DNA of 64,000 nt from CAVTWH01 sp963850915 (GTDB lineage: Bacteria > Actinomycetota > Actinomycetes > Mycobacteriales > Micromonosporaceae). Shown one piece after another: positions 53,504 to 61,994 of the stretch (positions are counted from its first letter, which is position 1; every line of letters starts with the position of its first letter). The translations under genes and the position numbers were made by a program. The stretch is taken from the NCBI GenBank assembly GCA_963850915.1, contig CAWKND010000011.1, positions 248,001-312,000 of the forward strand, given 5' to 3'. The notes beneath the pieces are model-generated. The model saw nothing but the letters and a program-made list of their open reading frames with translations. It had not been told where the DNA came from and made no database searches.

Positions 53504-53929
53504 CTACGGGGTGGCGCTCGGTGGGTTCAGGTACTTGCCGCAGGCGCGGCCGACATCGTCGGTGAAGCCGATGACCTGTACCTTGCTCGGCGCCCGGGTG
53601 ATCCAACCCTCGATGGTGTCGGCGAGGCTCAGCAGTTGTGCTTTCAGAACAGGATCGTCGAGTACTACCGCCGCGCTACTCACCTGGTTGATCCACGCAC
53701 GCAGCACGTTGGGGTCGGTCTTCACCCCCGGCGCCGCGAGCTGTGGCTGGTAGGTGGCGTTGGCCTGCTGTACGGCCTGGCAGGCGACGATGTTCTTGAT
53801 GTTGAGAGACGGGGGCGCCGAAACACTGGTGGCGACGCCGGGCGCGCCGGTACCGGCCGGCGCCGGCTTGGCACAGCCGCCGAGCGCGGCGACCAGGGTC
53901 AGGCTCAGTGCGAATACTCGGAACAGCAT
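53504..53929 (-). CDS. Small secreted lipoprotein, unknown function
   Basis: A 141-residue protein with a lipoprotein signal peptide (LFRVFALSLTLVAALGGC, lipobox LGGC) followed by an Ala/Pro-rich linker and a helical domain containing two Cys (IVACQAVQQAN and DDVGRACGKYL) that may form a disulfide. I do not recognise the family. It starts 26 bp after rdgB and may be the last gene of the rph-rdgB transcript. Confidence 0.75.
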   Translation of the reverse strand: MLFRVFALSLTLVAALGGCAKPAPAGTGAPGVATSVSAPPSLNIKNIVACQAVQQANATYQPQLAAPGVKTDPNVLRAWINQVSSAAVVLDDPVLKAQLLSLADTIEGWITRAPSKVQVIGFTDDVGRACGKYLNPPSATP

Positions 53930-53955
53930 TCACCACTCCTCACCCCGTGTCGGAT

Positions 53956-54603
53956 TCAGCTCGTGCCGGCCTGCCCCGTGCCTGCCTGCCCCGTGTTGGC
54001 CTGCCCCGCGTCGGACAGCCCCTCGTTGATAATGCGGGAAAGTGCACGGAACGCAATACCCCGGTGGCTGATTGCATCCTTCTCGTGAGGTGCCAGCTCA
54101 GCGTTGGTACGGGTCTGCCGATCCGCGACGAAGATCGGGTCGTACCCGAAGCCACCGCTCCCGCGCGGCGCCCGCAGCAGTACCCCGCGCATCTCCCCGT
54201 CCGCCACGAACTCCCGCCCGTCCGGAAGTACCAGCGCCGCAGCGCACACAAAGGCCGCACCCCGGTGCTCGTCGGGCACATCGCCCAGCTGGGCGAGTAC
54301 CAGTCGCAGGTTGGCCAGATCGTCGCCGTGCCGACCGGACCAGCGGGCACTGAACACGCCCGGCATCCCGTTCAACGCATCGACCGCGAGCCCCGAATCG
54401 TCGGCGATGGTGGCCAGGCCGGTGTGCGCCACGCCCTCCCGCGCCTTCAACAGCGCGTTGCCGGCGAAGGTCAGCTCGGTCTCCGGTGCCTCCGGATACG
54501 TTGGTACATCGGCCAAGCCGAGTACCTGGACGCCCGCACCGTCCAGGATCCGGTTCAGTTCCGCCAGTTTCTTGGCGTTGCGGGTGGCGAGCAGCAGCCT
54601 CAT
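53956..54603 (-). CDS. rdgB: XTP/dITP pyrophosphatase (RdgB/HAM1)
   Basis: A 215-residue house-cleaning nucleotidase that hydrolyses XTP, dITP and ITP. Marks are LLLATRNAKKLAELNRIL at the start, DDSGLAVDALNGMPGVFSARWSG (substrate and metal site), and GFGYDPIFVADRQTRTNAELAPHEKDAISHRGIAF. The C-terminus beyond the family end is a tandem pentapeptide repeat (GQAGT) made of 15-bp units. It follows rph by 24 bp on the same strand, the usual actinobacterial arrangement. Confidence 0.96.
   Translation of the reverse strand: MRLLLATRNAKKLAELNRILDGAGVQVLGLADVPTYPEAPETELTFAGNALLKAREGVAHTGLATIADDSGLAVDALNGMPGVFSARWSGRHGDDLANLRLVLAQLGDVPDEHRGAAFVCAAALVLPDGREFVADGEMRGVLLRAPRGSGGFGYDPIFVADRQTRTNAELAPHEKDAISHRGIAFRALSRIINEGLSDAGQANTGQAGTGQAGTS
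53963..54007 (-). repeat. In-frame 15-bp tandem repeat, three units, at the rdgB C-terminus
   Basis: On the plus strand the units read GTGCCGGCCTGCCCC, GTGCCTGCCTGCCCC and GTGTTGGCCTGCCCC (53963, 53978, 53993). They encode GQ(A/N)(G/T)T pentapeptides immediately before the rdgB stop. Confidence 0.88.
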
Positions 54604-54627
54604 TCTCAGCCCTACTTTGGTGACGAC

Positions 54628-55374
54628 TCAGCCTGCCAGTGCCGGCGAGCCGGCCAACGCCTGCCGCTGCGCCTGCTGGAGCGCCGCGCAGCCGGCCACC
54701 CCGAGGTCCAGCAGCGCGTCGAGTTCCTTGCGGTGGAACACTCCTGCCTCACCGGTACCCTGCACCTCGACGAAGTCGCCGGTACCCGTGCAGACGATGT
54801 TCATGTCCACCTCGGCCACCACGTCCTCCTCGTAACACAGGTCCAGCCGCGGCTGGCCGGAGATGATGCCGACGCTCACCGCGGCGACCGAGCGGTGCAG
54901 CGCGGCAGCGGGGCTACCGGCGAGCGCCTTGCGCCCGTGCAGCCAGGTGACCGCGTCGGCCAGCGCGACGTACGCGCCGGTGATAGCGGCCGTGCGGGTA
55001 CCCCCGTCGGCCTGCAGCACGTCGCAGTCGAGGACGATCGAGTTCTCGCCCAGCGCGGACAGGTCGAGGCAGGCGCGCAGGCTCCGCCCGATCAGCCGGG
55101 AGATCTCGTGGGTACGCCCACCGATCTTGCCTTTCACGCTCTCCCGGTCGGACCGTGTGTTGGTGGCGCGTGGCAGCATCGCGTACTCGGCGGTCACCCA
55201 GCCGAGCCCGGAACCCTTGCGCCAGCGGGGAACCCCCTCGGTGACGCTGGCGGTGCAGAGCACCCGGGTGTTGCCGAACTCGACGAGCACGGAGCCCTCC
55301 GGGTGGATGCTCCACTGCCGGGTGAGCGTGACGGGACGGAGCTGGTCGGCCGAGCGACCGTCGGGACGGGACAT
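54628..55374 (-). CDS. rph: Ribonuclease PH
   Basis: A 248-residue phosphorolytic 3'-5' exoribonuclease that trims tRNA 3' ends. The sequence starts SRPDGRSADQLRPVTLTRQWSIHPEGSVLVEFGNTRVLCTASV, typical of the family, and has the RNA-binding region GLGWVTAEYAMLPRAT and the active-site segment TRTAAITGAYVALADA with LDLCYEEDVVAEVDMN. ATG 55374 is the clear start. It heads the rph-rdgB transcript. Confidence 0.97.
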   Translation of the reverse strand: MSRPDGRSADQLRPVTLTRQWSIHPEGSVLVEFGNTRVLCTASVTEGVPRWRKGSGLGWVTAEYAMLPRATNTRSDRESVKGKIGGRTHEISRLIGRSLRACLDLSALGENSIVLDCDVLQADGGTRTAAITGAYVALADAVTWLHGRKALAGSPAAALHRSVAAVSVGIISGQPRLDLCYEEDVVAEVDMNIVCTGTGDFVEVQGTGEAGVFHRKELDALLDLGVAGCAALQQAQRQALAGSPALAG

Positions 55375-55463
55375 GCCCCGAGCCTAGTTGGCGCTCCACC
55401 GACCCGGCCGGCGCCCCGCTCAAACACTCGGCTCCCGGGTCCCTCTGCCGGTCGCCGGCTCAG

Positions 55464-56351
55464 CTAGCCGACGGTCCGCTGGGCGGGGGCGGCGGAGGCT
55501 GCGCACCAGCCGTCGGGGGGTTCGGGGGTGGGCGCGGGCAGCGCCGGCACGGCTGGGCGGCCCACCGCCTCCCGCGCCGCCAACAGCAACAGGCCCGGGA
55601 TCAGGTCGGTGGAGCGGTCGACCACCCAGCGGGTACCCTTCGTGGCCAGCCAACCCAGCTGCGCCCGTCGGGTCGGTGCGCTACTGGTCGGCTCGGCACC
55701 CGGACGCTCGCCGACCGCGAAGCCCTGTGCCGCCAGCCGGTCGAAGAACTCGGTGGCGATGAACCGGTGCCCGCGCTCGCTCGGGTGCAGCCGGTCGACG
55801 CTCCACATGCGACGGTCGTACGTCGCCGGATGCGCCGCGGCGTCGAAATGTACCGTGCCGAACCGGACCGCCAACTCGTCCAGTACCCCGTTCACCACCG
55901 CCATCCGGCGCGCCAGTGGCCGCGCCAGTACCCCCGGCAACCCGAACATCAGCCCCGCGTCCGGCAGCCGCATGGTGAGTACCCGCGCGCCCGACGCGCG
56001 CAGCGCGCCCACCGTGTGCGCCAGCGCAGCAGCCGTCCGGGACGGGTCGAAGTCGTACCGCAGCGTGTCGTTCACTCCGACGATCACCGCGGCGAGTTCA
56101 GGGCGCAGTTCGAGTGCGCGCGGCAACTGTTCGCGCTCCAGATCGCGGGTGAGTGCCCCGCTGACAGCGAGATTGTGCAGGCGTACCCCCGTCAACCCGG
56201 CCGCCAGCAGCGCAGCCCAACCACGCCAACGGTTCTGGCCCGATGCTGGATCGCCCGGTACTCGATCGCCAGGTAGGATCCGTCGATCGCCAGGTACCGG
56301 ATCGCCGATGCCCAGGGTGATCGAGTCGCCGAGCGCGACAAAAGTTGTCAT
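55464..56351 (-). CDS. SGNH/GDSL-family hydrolase
   Basis: A 295-residue esterase/lipase-like protein. Block I is FVALGDSITLGIGD with the nucleophile Ser; the oxyanion Gly region is HNLAVSGALTRDL; block III Asn is AVIVGVNDTLR; block V Asp-x-x-His is in DRLHPSERGHRF. Between block I and the next helix there is an unusual insertion (PVPGDRRILPGDRVPGDP) encoded by a degenerate repeat near 56240-56295. There is no signal peptide, so it is probably cytoplasmic. The ATG overlaps the stop of the upstream GT4 gene (ATGA). Confidence 0.9.
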   Translation of the reverse strand: MTTFVALGDSITLGIGDPVPGDRRILPGDRVPGDPASGQNRWRGWAALLAAGLTGVRLHNLAVSGALTRDLEREQLPRALELRPELAAVIVGVNDTLRYDFDPSRTAAALAHTVGALRASGARVLTMRLPDAGLMFGLPGVLARPLARRMAVVNGVLDELAVRFGTVHFDAAAHPATYDRRMWSVDRLHPSERGHRFIATEFFDRLAAQGFAVGERPGAEPTSSAPTRRAQLGWLATKGTRWVVDRSTDLIPGLLLLAAREAVGRPAVPALPAPTPEPPDGWCAASAAPAQRTVG

Positions 56352-57547
56352 CCCGCCGCACCCCGCGCCCCCAACGCCGACCCCGCCGCCAACGCCAGCC
56401 CCGTCGCGGTATCACCGGCCGCGACCTCGCCGGCCAGCGTGGCGAGCGGCAGGCCGTGTGCGGCAAGGAATCCGGCGACCGCGACCGGCCAGCCGAACTC
56501 TTCCGCCCGCAGCCGCGCGGCCGCTCGCCGCTGCGCTTCGGGCTGGCGCAGCACCGCACTGACGCCGGCGGCGAAGTCGTCGCCGGCCACCGCGACCCCG
56601 GCCAATCCGATCACCTCGGGCAGCGCGCTGGCCGCGTCCACCACCACGGGGGTACCGCACGCCAACGCCTCCAGCGCCGCGAGCCCGAAAGTCTCCACCG
56701 GACCCGGCGCGAGTACCACGTCGGCGCACGCCAACAGCCCGGCCAGCGCCACCCGATCACGGATGAAGCCCACGAAGCGCACCGGAAGGTCACCCGCCTG
56801 CCGGCGCAGCCGCTTGCCCAGTGGCCCGGCACCCGCGACCACCAGCCGGGCCGGTACCCCGTGCTCGCGCAGCGTTGCCAGGGCCCGGATCGAGCGCACC
56901 GGCTTCTTCTCTGGCGACAGCCGTCCACAGTGGACGATCAACAACTCGTGCGGCTCGGCGTACCTGGCTCGTACTGCCGCGCTGAACCGCTCCGGGCTGA
57001 ACAGGTCCAGGTCGACGCCGAGCGGTACCCGGTCCAGGTTGGTGACGCCGAGCCGCTCGAACTCGGCCGCCGCCCACCGGGTGGTGCACAGTACCCGCGT
57101 GTAGTGCTTGGCAGTACGCCGATTCAGCGTGTCGGCGAGCGCACCGGTCGGCCCACCGAGCACCCGCCCGGCGAGTCCGAAGAGTCCCGCGACACTCTCG
57201 TGCGACACCATCACCGCCGGTACCCCGTGCTCGCGTGCCCAGGCGCCGGTCCAGCGCAGGGTACTGCGATCGGAGACCTCCAGCCGATCGGGGCGCAGCT
57301 CGTCGAGGACCGTCCGCAGTTTGGCTCGACCGATCAGCAGCCGGTACCCACCGGAGCCGGGTACCACCGGCGCCCGTACCGTGATCACCCGCCCCTGGGC
57401 GGTCGACTCGTCGGAGTCGGTCCCGCCCGGGATGAGCAGGACCGGCTCGTGCCCGGCCGCCAGGTACCCGACCCCCAGCTCGCGCAGCGCGGTGCGCAGC
57501 CCGCCCGAGTTGGGCGCGACGAAGTTGGCCAGCCGCACGATTCTCAC
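56348..57547 (-). CDS. Family 4 glycosyltransferase
   Basis: A 399-residue GT-B-fold enzyme. The N-terminal domain begins MRIVRLANFVAPNSGGLRTALRELG with the acceptor-side glycine loop; the C-terminal domain has LIVHCGRLSPEKKPVRSIRAL, GAGPLGKRLRR and the donor-binding PGPVETFGLAALEALACGTPVV (EX7E motif). It resembles mycobacterial-type mannosyltransferases acting on phosphatidylinositol or other lipid acceptors. The GTG 57547 overlaps the stop of a repetitive frame running from the previous GT4 gene. The end overlaps the GDSL gene. Confidence 0.88.
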   Translation of the reverse strand: MRIVRLANFVAPNSGGLRTALRELGVGYLAAGHEPVLLIPGGTDSDESTAQGRVITVRAPVVPGSGGYRLLIGRAKLRTVLDELRPDRLEVSDRSTLRWTGAWAREHGVPAVMVSHESVAGLFGLAGRVLGGPTGALADTLNRRTAKHYTRVLCTTRWAAAEFERLGVTNLDRVPLGVDLDLFSPERFSAAVRARYAEPHELLIVHCGRLSPEKKPVRSIRALATLREHGVPARLVVAGAGPLGKRLRRQAGDLPVRFVGFIRDRVALAGLLACADVVLAPGPVETFGLAALEALACGTPVVVDAASALPEVIGLAGVAVAGDDFAAGVSAVLRQPEAQRRAAARLRAEEFGWPVAVAGFLAAHGLPLATLAGEVAAGDTATGLALAAGSALGARGAAG

Positions 57548-57888
57548 GCGGCCCTCCGCATCGGCCCGCTGCCAGCCGCCTGACCAGCCCGCACCTCGCC
57601 GGCCAACACCCCGCCAGCGAGCAGTTCATCGGCCAAGCCAGCGTGGGCCAAGGCAGCGTCAGCCAAGGCAGCGTCAGCCAAGGCAGCGTCAGCCAACGCG
57701 GCGTCAGCAAGCAACGCATCGGGCAGCACCGCATCGCACGCGGCCGAGTCATGGGCAGCCAAGTCATACGCGGCCAAGTCATGCCCGGCCAAGTCATGCC
57801 CGGCCAAGTCGTGCCCGGCCAAGTCATGCCCGGCCAAGTCATGCCCGGCCAAGTCGTGCCCGGCCAAGTCAGGCGCAGCCAAGCCCAT
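57544..57888 (-). CDS. Repetitive open frame bridging the two GT4 genes (114 residues)
   Basis: ATG 57888 lies inside the end of the upstream GT4 gene in another frame, and the stop at 57544-57546 overlaps the GTG of the downstream GT4 gene. The frame is mostly tandem pentapeptides (DLAGH-type, then ADAAL-type) encoded by 15-bp units. It lacks globular features. As with the hutF-hutI frame, it may be a translational bridge or simply a by-product of repeats whose length is a multiple of three. Confidence 0.35.
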   Translation of the reverse strand: MGLAAPDLAGHDLAGHDLAGHDLAGHDLAGHDLAGHDLAAYDLAAHDSAACDAVLPDALLADAALADAALADAALADAALAHAGLADELLAGGVLAGEVRAGQAAGSGPMRRAA

Positions 57889-57918
57889 GCGCGGCCAACT
57901 CATGCGCGGCCAACTCGT
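57646..57918 (-). repeat. 15-bp minisatellite, two unit types, between and into the GT4 genes
   Basis: On the plus strand, about four units of AGCCAAGGCAGCGTC fill 57646-57705 and about eight units of the CGGCCAAGTCATGCC type fill 57771-57880. Further GCGGCCAACTC(A/G)TGC units at 57889-57918 lie within the coding end of the upstream GT4 gene, where they encode AAHEL pentapeptides. Confidence 0.9.
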
Positions 57919-59119
57919 GCGCGGCGGCGTCCGGTACGGCGGCATCGGGTACGGCCGGTTTACCGGCGAGCGCGCCGAATGGCAGGCCCAGTGAAGTCGA
58001 AGGCACCCCGCCCATCGCTGCCGCGTAGTGCCCGATGAGCTGGTCGCCCAGGGCCGCCCAGCTGCGCCCGAGCATCCGCTCCCGGGCCGCCCGCCCCTGG
58101 CGTACCCGCAGTTGCGGGTCACGGGCGAGCCGGGCCACCGCGGCGGCGAGCGCCCCTGAGCTGTGCGGGGGTACCAGGAATCCGGTTTCTCCGTCGCGGA
58201 CCAGATCGAGCGGTCCGCCCTGCGCCGGCGCGACCACCGGCAGCCCACTCGCGGCCGCCTCCTGCAGCGTCTGGCCGAACGTCTCGTACGGCCCCGCGTG
58301 CGCGAACACGTCCAGGCTCGCGTAGATGCGGGCCAACTGCGTGCCGGAGCGCATGCCGAGGAACACCGCGTTGGGCATCATCTTGCGCAGCTGTGCCTCC
58401 TGCGGTCCGCCACCGACGATCACCAGCCGTACGCCGGGCAGCGCGGCGATCGGCGCCAGCAGTTCGACCCGCTTCTCGTGCGCCAGCCGGCCGACGTAGC
58501 CGACGAGTACCTCGCCATTCGGGGCGAGTGCGCGGCGCAGCGCGGTACTGCGCCGCGCCGGTTGGAAGCGCTCGGTATCAACCCCGCGACCCCAGAGCCA
58601 CACCCGCTCGAAGCCGTGCGCGTGCAGCGCCGTGGCGGTCGCGGTCGAGGGAGCGAGGGTACGCGCGGTGCCGTTGTGGACCGTACGCAGCCAGTGCCAC
58701 GCGGCCGCCTCGGTAACCCCACGCAGCTTGTACGCCCGCGCGTACGCGGGTACATCCGTCTGGTACACAGCCACAGCCGGCATGCGCAGTCGCCGCGCCA
58801 CCTGTGCGGCCCGCGCTCCAAGGAGTACCGGCGCGGCGAGGTGCAGCACGTCGGTACCGTGGCTGATCAGCGCCCGGGTCAACTTGGGCCCGGGCAGCCC
58901 GAGCCGCAGACTCGGGTACCCCGGCAGCGGCAGCGAACCCACCCGTACCACCGGATAGGGGAACTGTCCGGCCACCCGCGGCAGCCCGGACGGCGGCTCC
59001 GGCGCGATGACCATGGGTTGGTGGCCGCGGGCCAACAGGTGCTCGGCGACCCGCACCACAGAGTGCGCGACACCATTGACATCGGGTGGGAACGACTCGG
59101 TGACGATCGCGATGCGCAT
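57869..59119 (-). CDS. Family 4 glycosyltransferase (mannosyltransferase-like)
   Basis: A 416-residue GT-B enzyme. It starts MRIAIVTESFPPDVNGVAHSVVRVAEHL and has VYQTDVPAYARAYKL, RGVDTERFQPARRS, VGYVGRLAHEKRVELL, and the donor loop HAGPYETFGQTLQEAAASGLPVV with the EX7E motif. These features are close to mycobacterial MgtA/PimB-type alpha-mannosyltransferases. The C-terminal 25 residues are a repetitive tail (AAHELAAHEL) formed by the minisatellite that continues past the stop. ATG 59119 is chosen because the frame further upstream lacks family sequence. Confidence 0.9.
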   Translation of the reverse strand: MRIAIVTESFPPDVNGVAHSVVRVAEHLLARGHQPMVIAPEPPSGLPRVAGQFPYPVVRVGSLPLPGYPSLRLGLPGPKLTRALISHGTDVLHLAAPVLLGARAAQVARRLRMPAVAVYQTDVPAYARAYKLRGVTEAAAWHWLRTVHNGTARTLAPSTATATALHAHGFERVWLWGRGVDTERFQPARRSTALRRALAPNGEVLVGYVGRLAHEKRVELLAPIAALPGVRLVIVGGGPQEAQLRKMMPNAVFLGMRSGTQLARIYASLDVFAHAGPYETFGQTLQEAAASGLPVVAPAQGGPLDLVRDGETGFLVPPHSSGALAAAVARLARDPQLRVRQGRAARERMLGRSWAALGDQLIGHYAAAMGGVPSTSLGLPFGALAGKPAVPDAAVPDAAAHELAAHELAAHGLGCA

Positions 59120-59638
59120 GCCCACAACATCGGGGAGCTTGCGGTGCACCGGGCTTCCGCCGGTTGTCCTGTCGGCGAACTACCGGTTTATTTCTGGCCG
59201 GACCAACCCTCGACCCACAACCAACCCGTCGCTGTACCCCACCGCCAGCCCACGTTGATCATCCTCAATGATCAAACCCGGCTGGTCAGCTCCGCCTTGC
59301 TCGGTGCCCGTTCGTCGCACGCCGGCAGGCGCCGTTTCGCCGCCGCCGCAGTGAGGCGTAACCAGCCGTTGGTATGCACCCCGCCGTCAGACCTAGCCAG
59401 CCGTTGATCCGGGCGCCGACCGTCAGGCGCAGCCGGCGCCGTGGGTCCGAGCCCGCCATCAGGCGTAGCCGGCACCGTAGGTCCGAGCCCGCCATTCGGC
59501 GCAGCCGGCGCCGTAGGTCCGAGCCCGCCATCAGCCGCAGCCGGCACCGTAGGTCCGGGCGGCGTGGCCAAGTCTGTTGGTCGCGGCGCCATCTGTGGCG
59601 GCAGCGTCAAGATCGGACGGCTATCGGATCCCAACGCG
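59120..59638. other. Interval with 36-bp tandem repeats downstream of the HNH gene
   Basis: About 520 bp separate the HNH gene stop from the GT4 start. The right part holds four 36-bp repeats. On the minus strand an open frame (59871-59272) runs through the repeats and overlaps the HNH gene; its product is a Pro/Ala/Thr-rich string with GLGPTAPAAPDG-type repeats. I do not regard it as an established gene. The rest shows nothing. Confidence 0.5.
59423..59564. repeat. 36-bp tandem repeat, four units
   Basis: Units start at 59423, 59459, 59495 and 59531 (the last slightly short) and share the core AGCCGGC(G/A)CCGT(G/A)GGTCCG. Length is a multiple of three, and the minus-strand frame encodes a 12-residue repeat. 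Confidence 0.88.
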
Positions 59639-61045
59639 CTATTGGCGTCGGTGGTAGGTGTTGCGGCGTGGTCGCTGGGCTGGGTCGAGGTGTGTTGGTG
59701 GGTGGAAGTCGGGGAGTCCGTCGGCGGGGTTGATGCGGACGGTCCATTCGCCTTGGTGGATGAGTCGGTGGTGGTAGCCGCAGAGGAGCACGCCATTGGC
59801 CAACTCGGTTGCTCCGCCGTCGGCCCAGTGCTGGATGTGGTGTCCGTCTGTCCAGCGTGCTGGCCTGTCACATGGTGGAAAGGCGCAGCCGCCGTCGCGG
59901 AGGACGAGCGCCTGCCGGACGGGTCCGGTGAATAGTCGTCGGCGTCGTCCGAGGTCCAGCAGTTGGCTGTCGCCGCCGAGGACAGCCGGCAGAATCGCTG
60001 CGTCGCAGGCCAGCCGTCGTGCTGAACCGGCGGTGAGAGTGGCTCCGTCGTCCAGGGTGGCCGACCCGACCTGGCTGCGTAGCACCTCGAACGGGACGGT
60101 CACCACCAACTGCGGTCGGTCACCACCGTTGTCGGGTAGCTCCCCCGTCGCCAGGGCAAGCCGGCAGATGTCGACCAGCGCGTCGATACGCCGCTGTCCC
60201 GGGCTACGGGGATCACGTTGGCCAGTGCTCCCACCGAGGCCACCGTCCCCGCCCGCACCGGCGCCGGCATTACCGCTCGCATTCGCACTCGTGCCCGCGT
60301 CTGAGCCGGTGCCCGCACCAACGCCCAGGTCTGCGTTCGTGCCCGGCCTTGCGGGGGGCTCACAGCGGTGGTCGTCGCGGTCGCGGCGGGGTGCGCACAA
60401 TGGATCGAGAGCGGCTCGGATGATGGCGCCGCCTTCCCGGTCGAGCCAGCCGGAGATGCGGACCTTGCTGGTACCGGCGATGTCGAACACCGACAACGTG
60501 CGGTCCCGGTAGCTACGGGCCTCGTCCTTGGCCAGCTGGTCGGCGGCCTTCTTCTCCGCCGCTTCCGGGTCAACGACGTGTAGCAGCCGTTCCCCGAGCA
60601 GCCCCAAATCCCGTGGCGCGAACACCGCCGCCTGCTCCAGCAGAAACTTCTCCCCCTCGGGCTGGTGCTGGATCGGCAGTTCACGCACGGCGGAGGCGAT
60701 CACCTGCACCTGCTCGACGTTGACCCGGCCCTGACCGAGGGCGACACCAGCCTGAGGAGCGGTCGTGTCCACCAGTTTCGCCAGCTTCACCATCCGGGCG
60801 GTCGTGCCGGGACTGACCCGCCACTTGTGCGCCAACCACGACCCAGTGCTGTGCGCACCCTCCACCGCCGGCAGGCCACGGGCGTCGACCTCACGGACCA
60901 GACCCAACTCCAGCGCCGCAACCTGCTGGGAGAACGCATGCACCCGGTCCAACCGGCTGACCAACTCCGCCGACGGAAGGCTATACACGTTGGCGGACAA
61001 GCAATCCAACACCGCCTGCTCCATCACCGCCAACGCCTCGTCCAT
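59639..61045 (-). CDS. DUF222 / HNH endonuclease domain protein (13E12-repeat type)
   Basis: A 468-residue protein with an N-terminal DUF222 domain (about 1-290; LVSRLDRVHAFSQQVAALELGLVREVDARG, GSWLAHKWRVSPGTTARMVKLA) and a C-terminal HNH nuclease motif (DGHHIQHWADGGATELANGVLLCGYHHRLIH). Such proteins occur in many copies in actinobacterial genomes and may be mobile, but their role is unclear. The linker at about 245-285 is a low-complexity Gly/Ala/Ser/Asn stretch. The Met start is clear. It is followed by the 36-bp repeats. Confidence 0.9.
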   Translation of the reverse strand: MDEALAVMEQAVLDCLSANVYSLPSAELVSRLDRVHAFSQQVAALELGLVREVDARGLPAVEGAHSTGSWLAHKWRVSPGTTARMVKLAKLVDTTAPQAGVALGQGRVNVEQVQVIASAVRELPIQHQPEGEKFLLEQAAVFAPRDLGLLGERLLHVVDPEAAEKKAADQLAKDEARSYRDRTLSVFDIAGTSKVRISGWLDREGGAIIRAALDPLCAPRRDRDDHRCEPPARPGTNADLGVGAGTGSDAGTSANASGNAGAGAGGDGGLGGSTGQRDPRSPGQRRIDALVDICRLALATGELPDNGGDRPQLVVTVPFEVLRSQVGSATLDDGATLTAGSARRLACDAAILPAVLGGDSQLLDLGRRRRLFTGPVRQALVLRDGGCAFPPCDRPARWTDGHHIQHWADGGATELANGVLLCGYHHRLIHQGEWTVRINPADGLPDFHPPTHLDPAQRPRRNTYHRRQ

Positions 61046-61098
61046 ACCCGCAACCTACCGGCCGGGTACGACAATTCCTCGAACGTATGTACTAATGG

Positions 61099-61932
61099 CT
61101 AAGGCAGATTTGCCGCGTCGAGGAACTCCCGCGCTCCCCGTAGCCGGGTGGTAAGGCGTTGTCGGGTGATCGTGCAGTCGAGGCGCACGTCGATCGGGCC
61201 TGGGATGCCGGATGCGGCGCGGCGGCCCGTCGCCAACATCGCTTCGTTGAGCCCGTCCCGTCGCGCGATGAGCAGGCCGAGTTCGTACCGGCTCACGGGG
61301 TCCGCGCCTGCGACGTGGTGTACGCCGAGATAGCGCGAGGCGGCGAGTTCCAGCAGGGCAGCCGCCAGATCGGCGACGTGAACGGGGCATCGCACGTCAT
61401 CGGTGAACAGCACTCCACGACTCGCTCCGGTAGCCAGTGCATGTACCAGATTCTCGTGCGGTGATCCGCCATCGCCGACGATCAGCGACGTTCGTGCGAT
61501 CACCGCTGCCGGAGCGATGCCCTTCACCGCCGTCTCCGCGGCGGCTTTGGCCGCGCCGTAGGCGGTTATCGGGTCGGGGACACAGGTCTCGTCGTACGAC
61601 TCGGCGGCGCCGGAAAACACGGCGTCGCTGGATACGTGTACCAATCGCGCCCCGGCTGCGACCGCGGCGACGGCCACATACATCGCGCCGTCGGCCGTGG
61701 TTGCCCAGTCCGCCTGGCGGTAGGCGGCATTGATGACCACGTCAGGCCGCGTACCCGCGAGCAACGCCTGCACATCGTCGATGCGACGGATGTCGAGCGC
61801 TTGCCAGTCCACTCCCGCGACAGCGCCCGCTCTTGTCCGGTACGTCGCCACGACCCGATGACCCGCGCCGCCCGCCTGGTTGACGAGTTCCCGGCCGAGG
61901 AAACCGCTGCCACCGACGACGAGCAGCTTCAC
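61099..61932 (-). CDS. NAD(P)-dependent sugar-nucleotide reductase-like protein (RmlD/SDR-e type)
   Basis: A 277-residue extended SDR. It has KLLVVGGSGFLGRELVNQAG (nucleotide-binding GxxGxxG), LVHVSSDAVFSG, and the YxxxK motif in ITAYGAAKAAAE. This pattern resembles dTDP-4-dehydrorhamnose reductase and related proteins, but the length and C-terminus differ, so the substrate is not assured. GTG 61932 begins directly at the Rossmann strand. The frame is open to a TTG at 61974, through two copies of a 21-bp repeat that would add AATVGPV twice; that extension is possible. Confidence 0.8.
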   Translation of the reverse strand: MKLLVVGGSGFLGRELVNQAGGAGHRVVATYRTRAGAVAGVDWQALDIRRIDDVQALLAGTRPDVVINAAYRQADWATTADGAMYVAVAAVAAGARLVHVSSDAVFSGAAESYDETCVPDPITAYGAAKAAAETAVKGIAPAAVIARTSLIVGDGGSPHENLVHALATGASRGVLFTDDVRCPVHVADLAAALLELAASRYLGVHHVAGADPVSRYELGLLIARRDGLNEAMLATGRRAASGIPGPIDVRLDCTITRQRLTTRLRGAREFLDAANLP

Positions 61933-61971
61933 CGGCCCGACCGTAGCCGCCACAGGCCCAACCGTGGCCGC
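61930..61971 (-). repeat. In-frame 21-bp tandem repeat, two units, at the reductase N-terminus
   Basis: Two 21-bp units encode AATVGPV twice, between the stop of the MBL gene (61995) and the likely start of the reductase (61932). Confidence 0.8.
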
Positions 61972-61994
61972 CAAAAAGAACGCAAGACGGCAGG

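Noticed and set aside
57646..57880. A CRISPR array
   Set aside because: The units are contiguous 15-mers without spacers and keep a reading frame, so this is a minisatellite. No cas genes are present. The same holds for 49885-49989 and 59423-59564.
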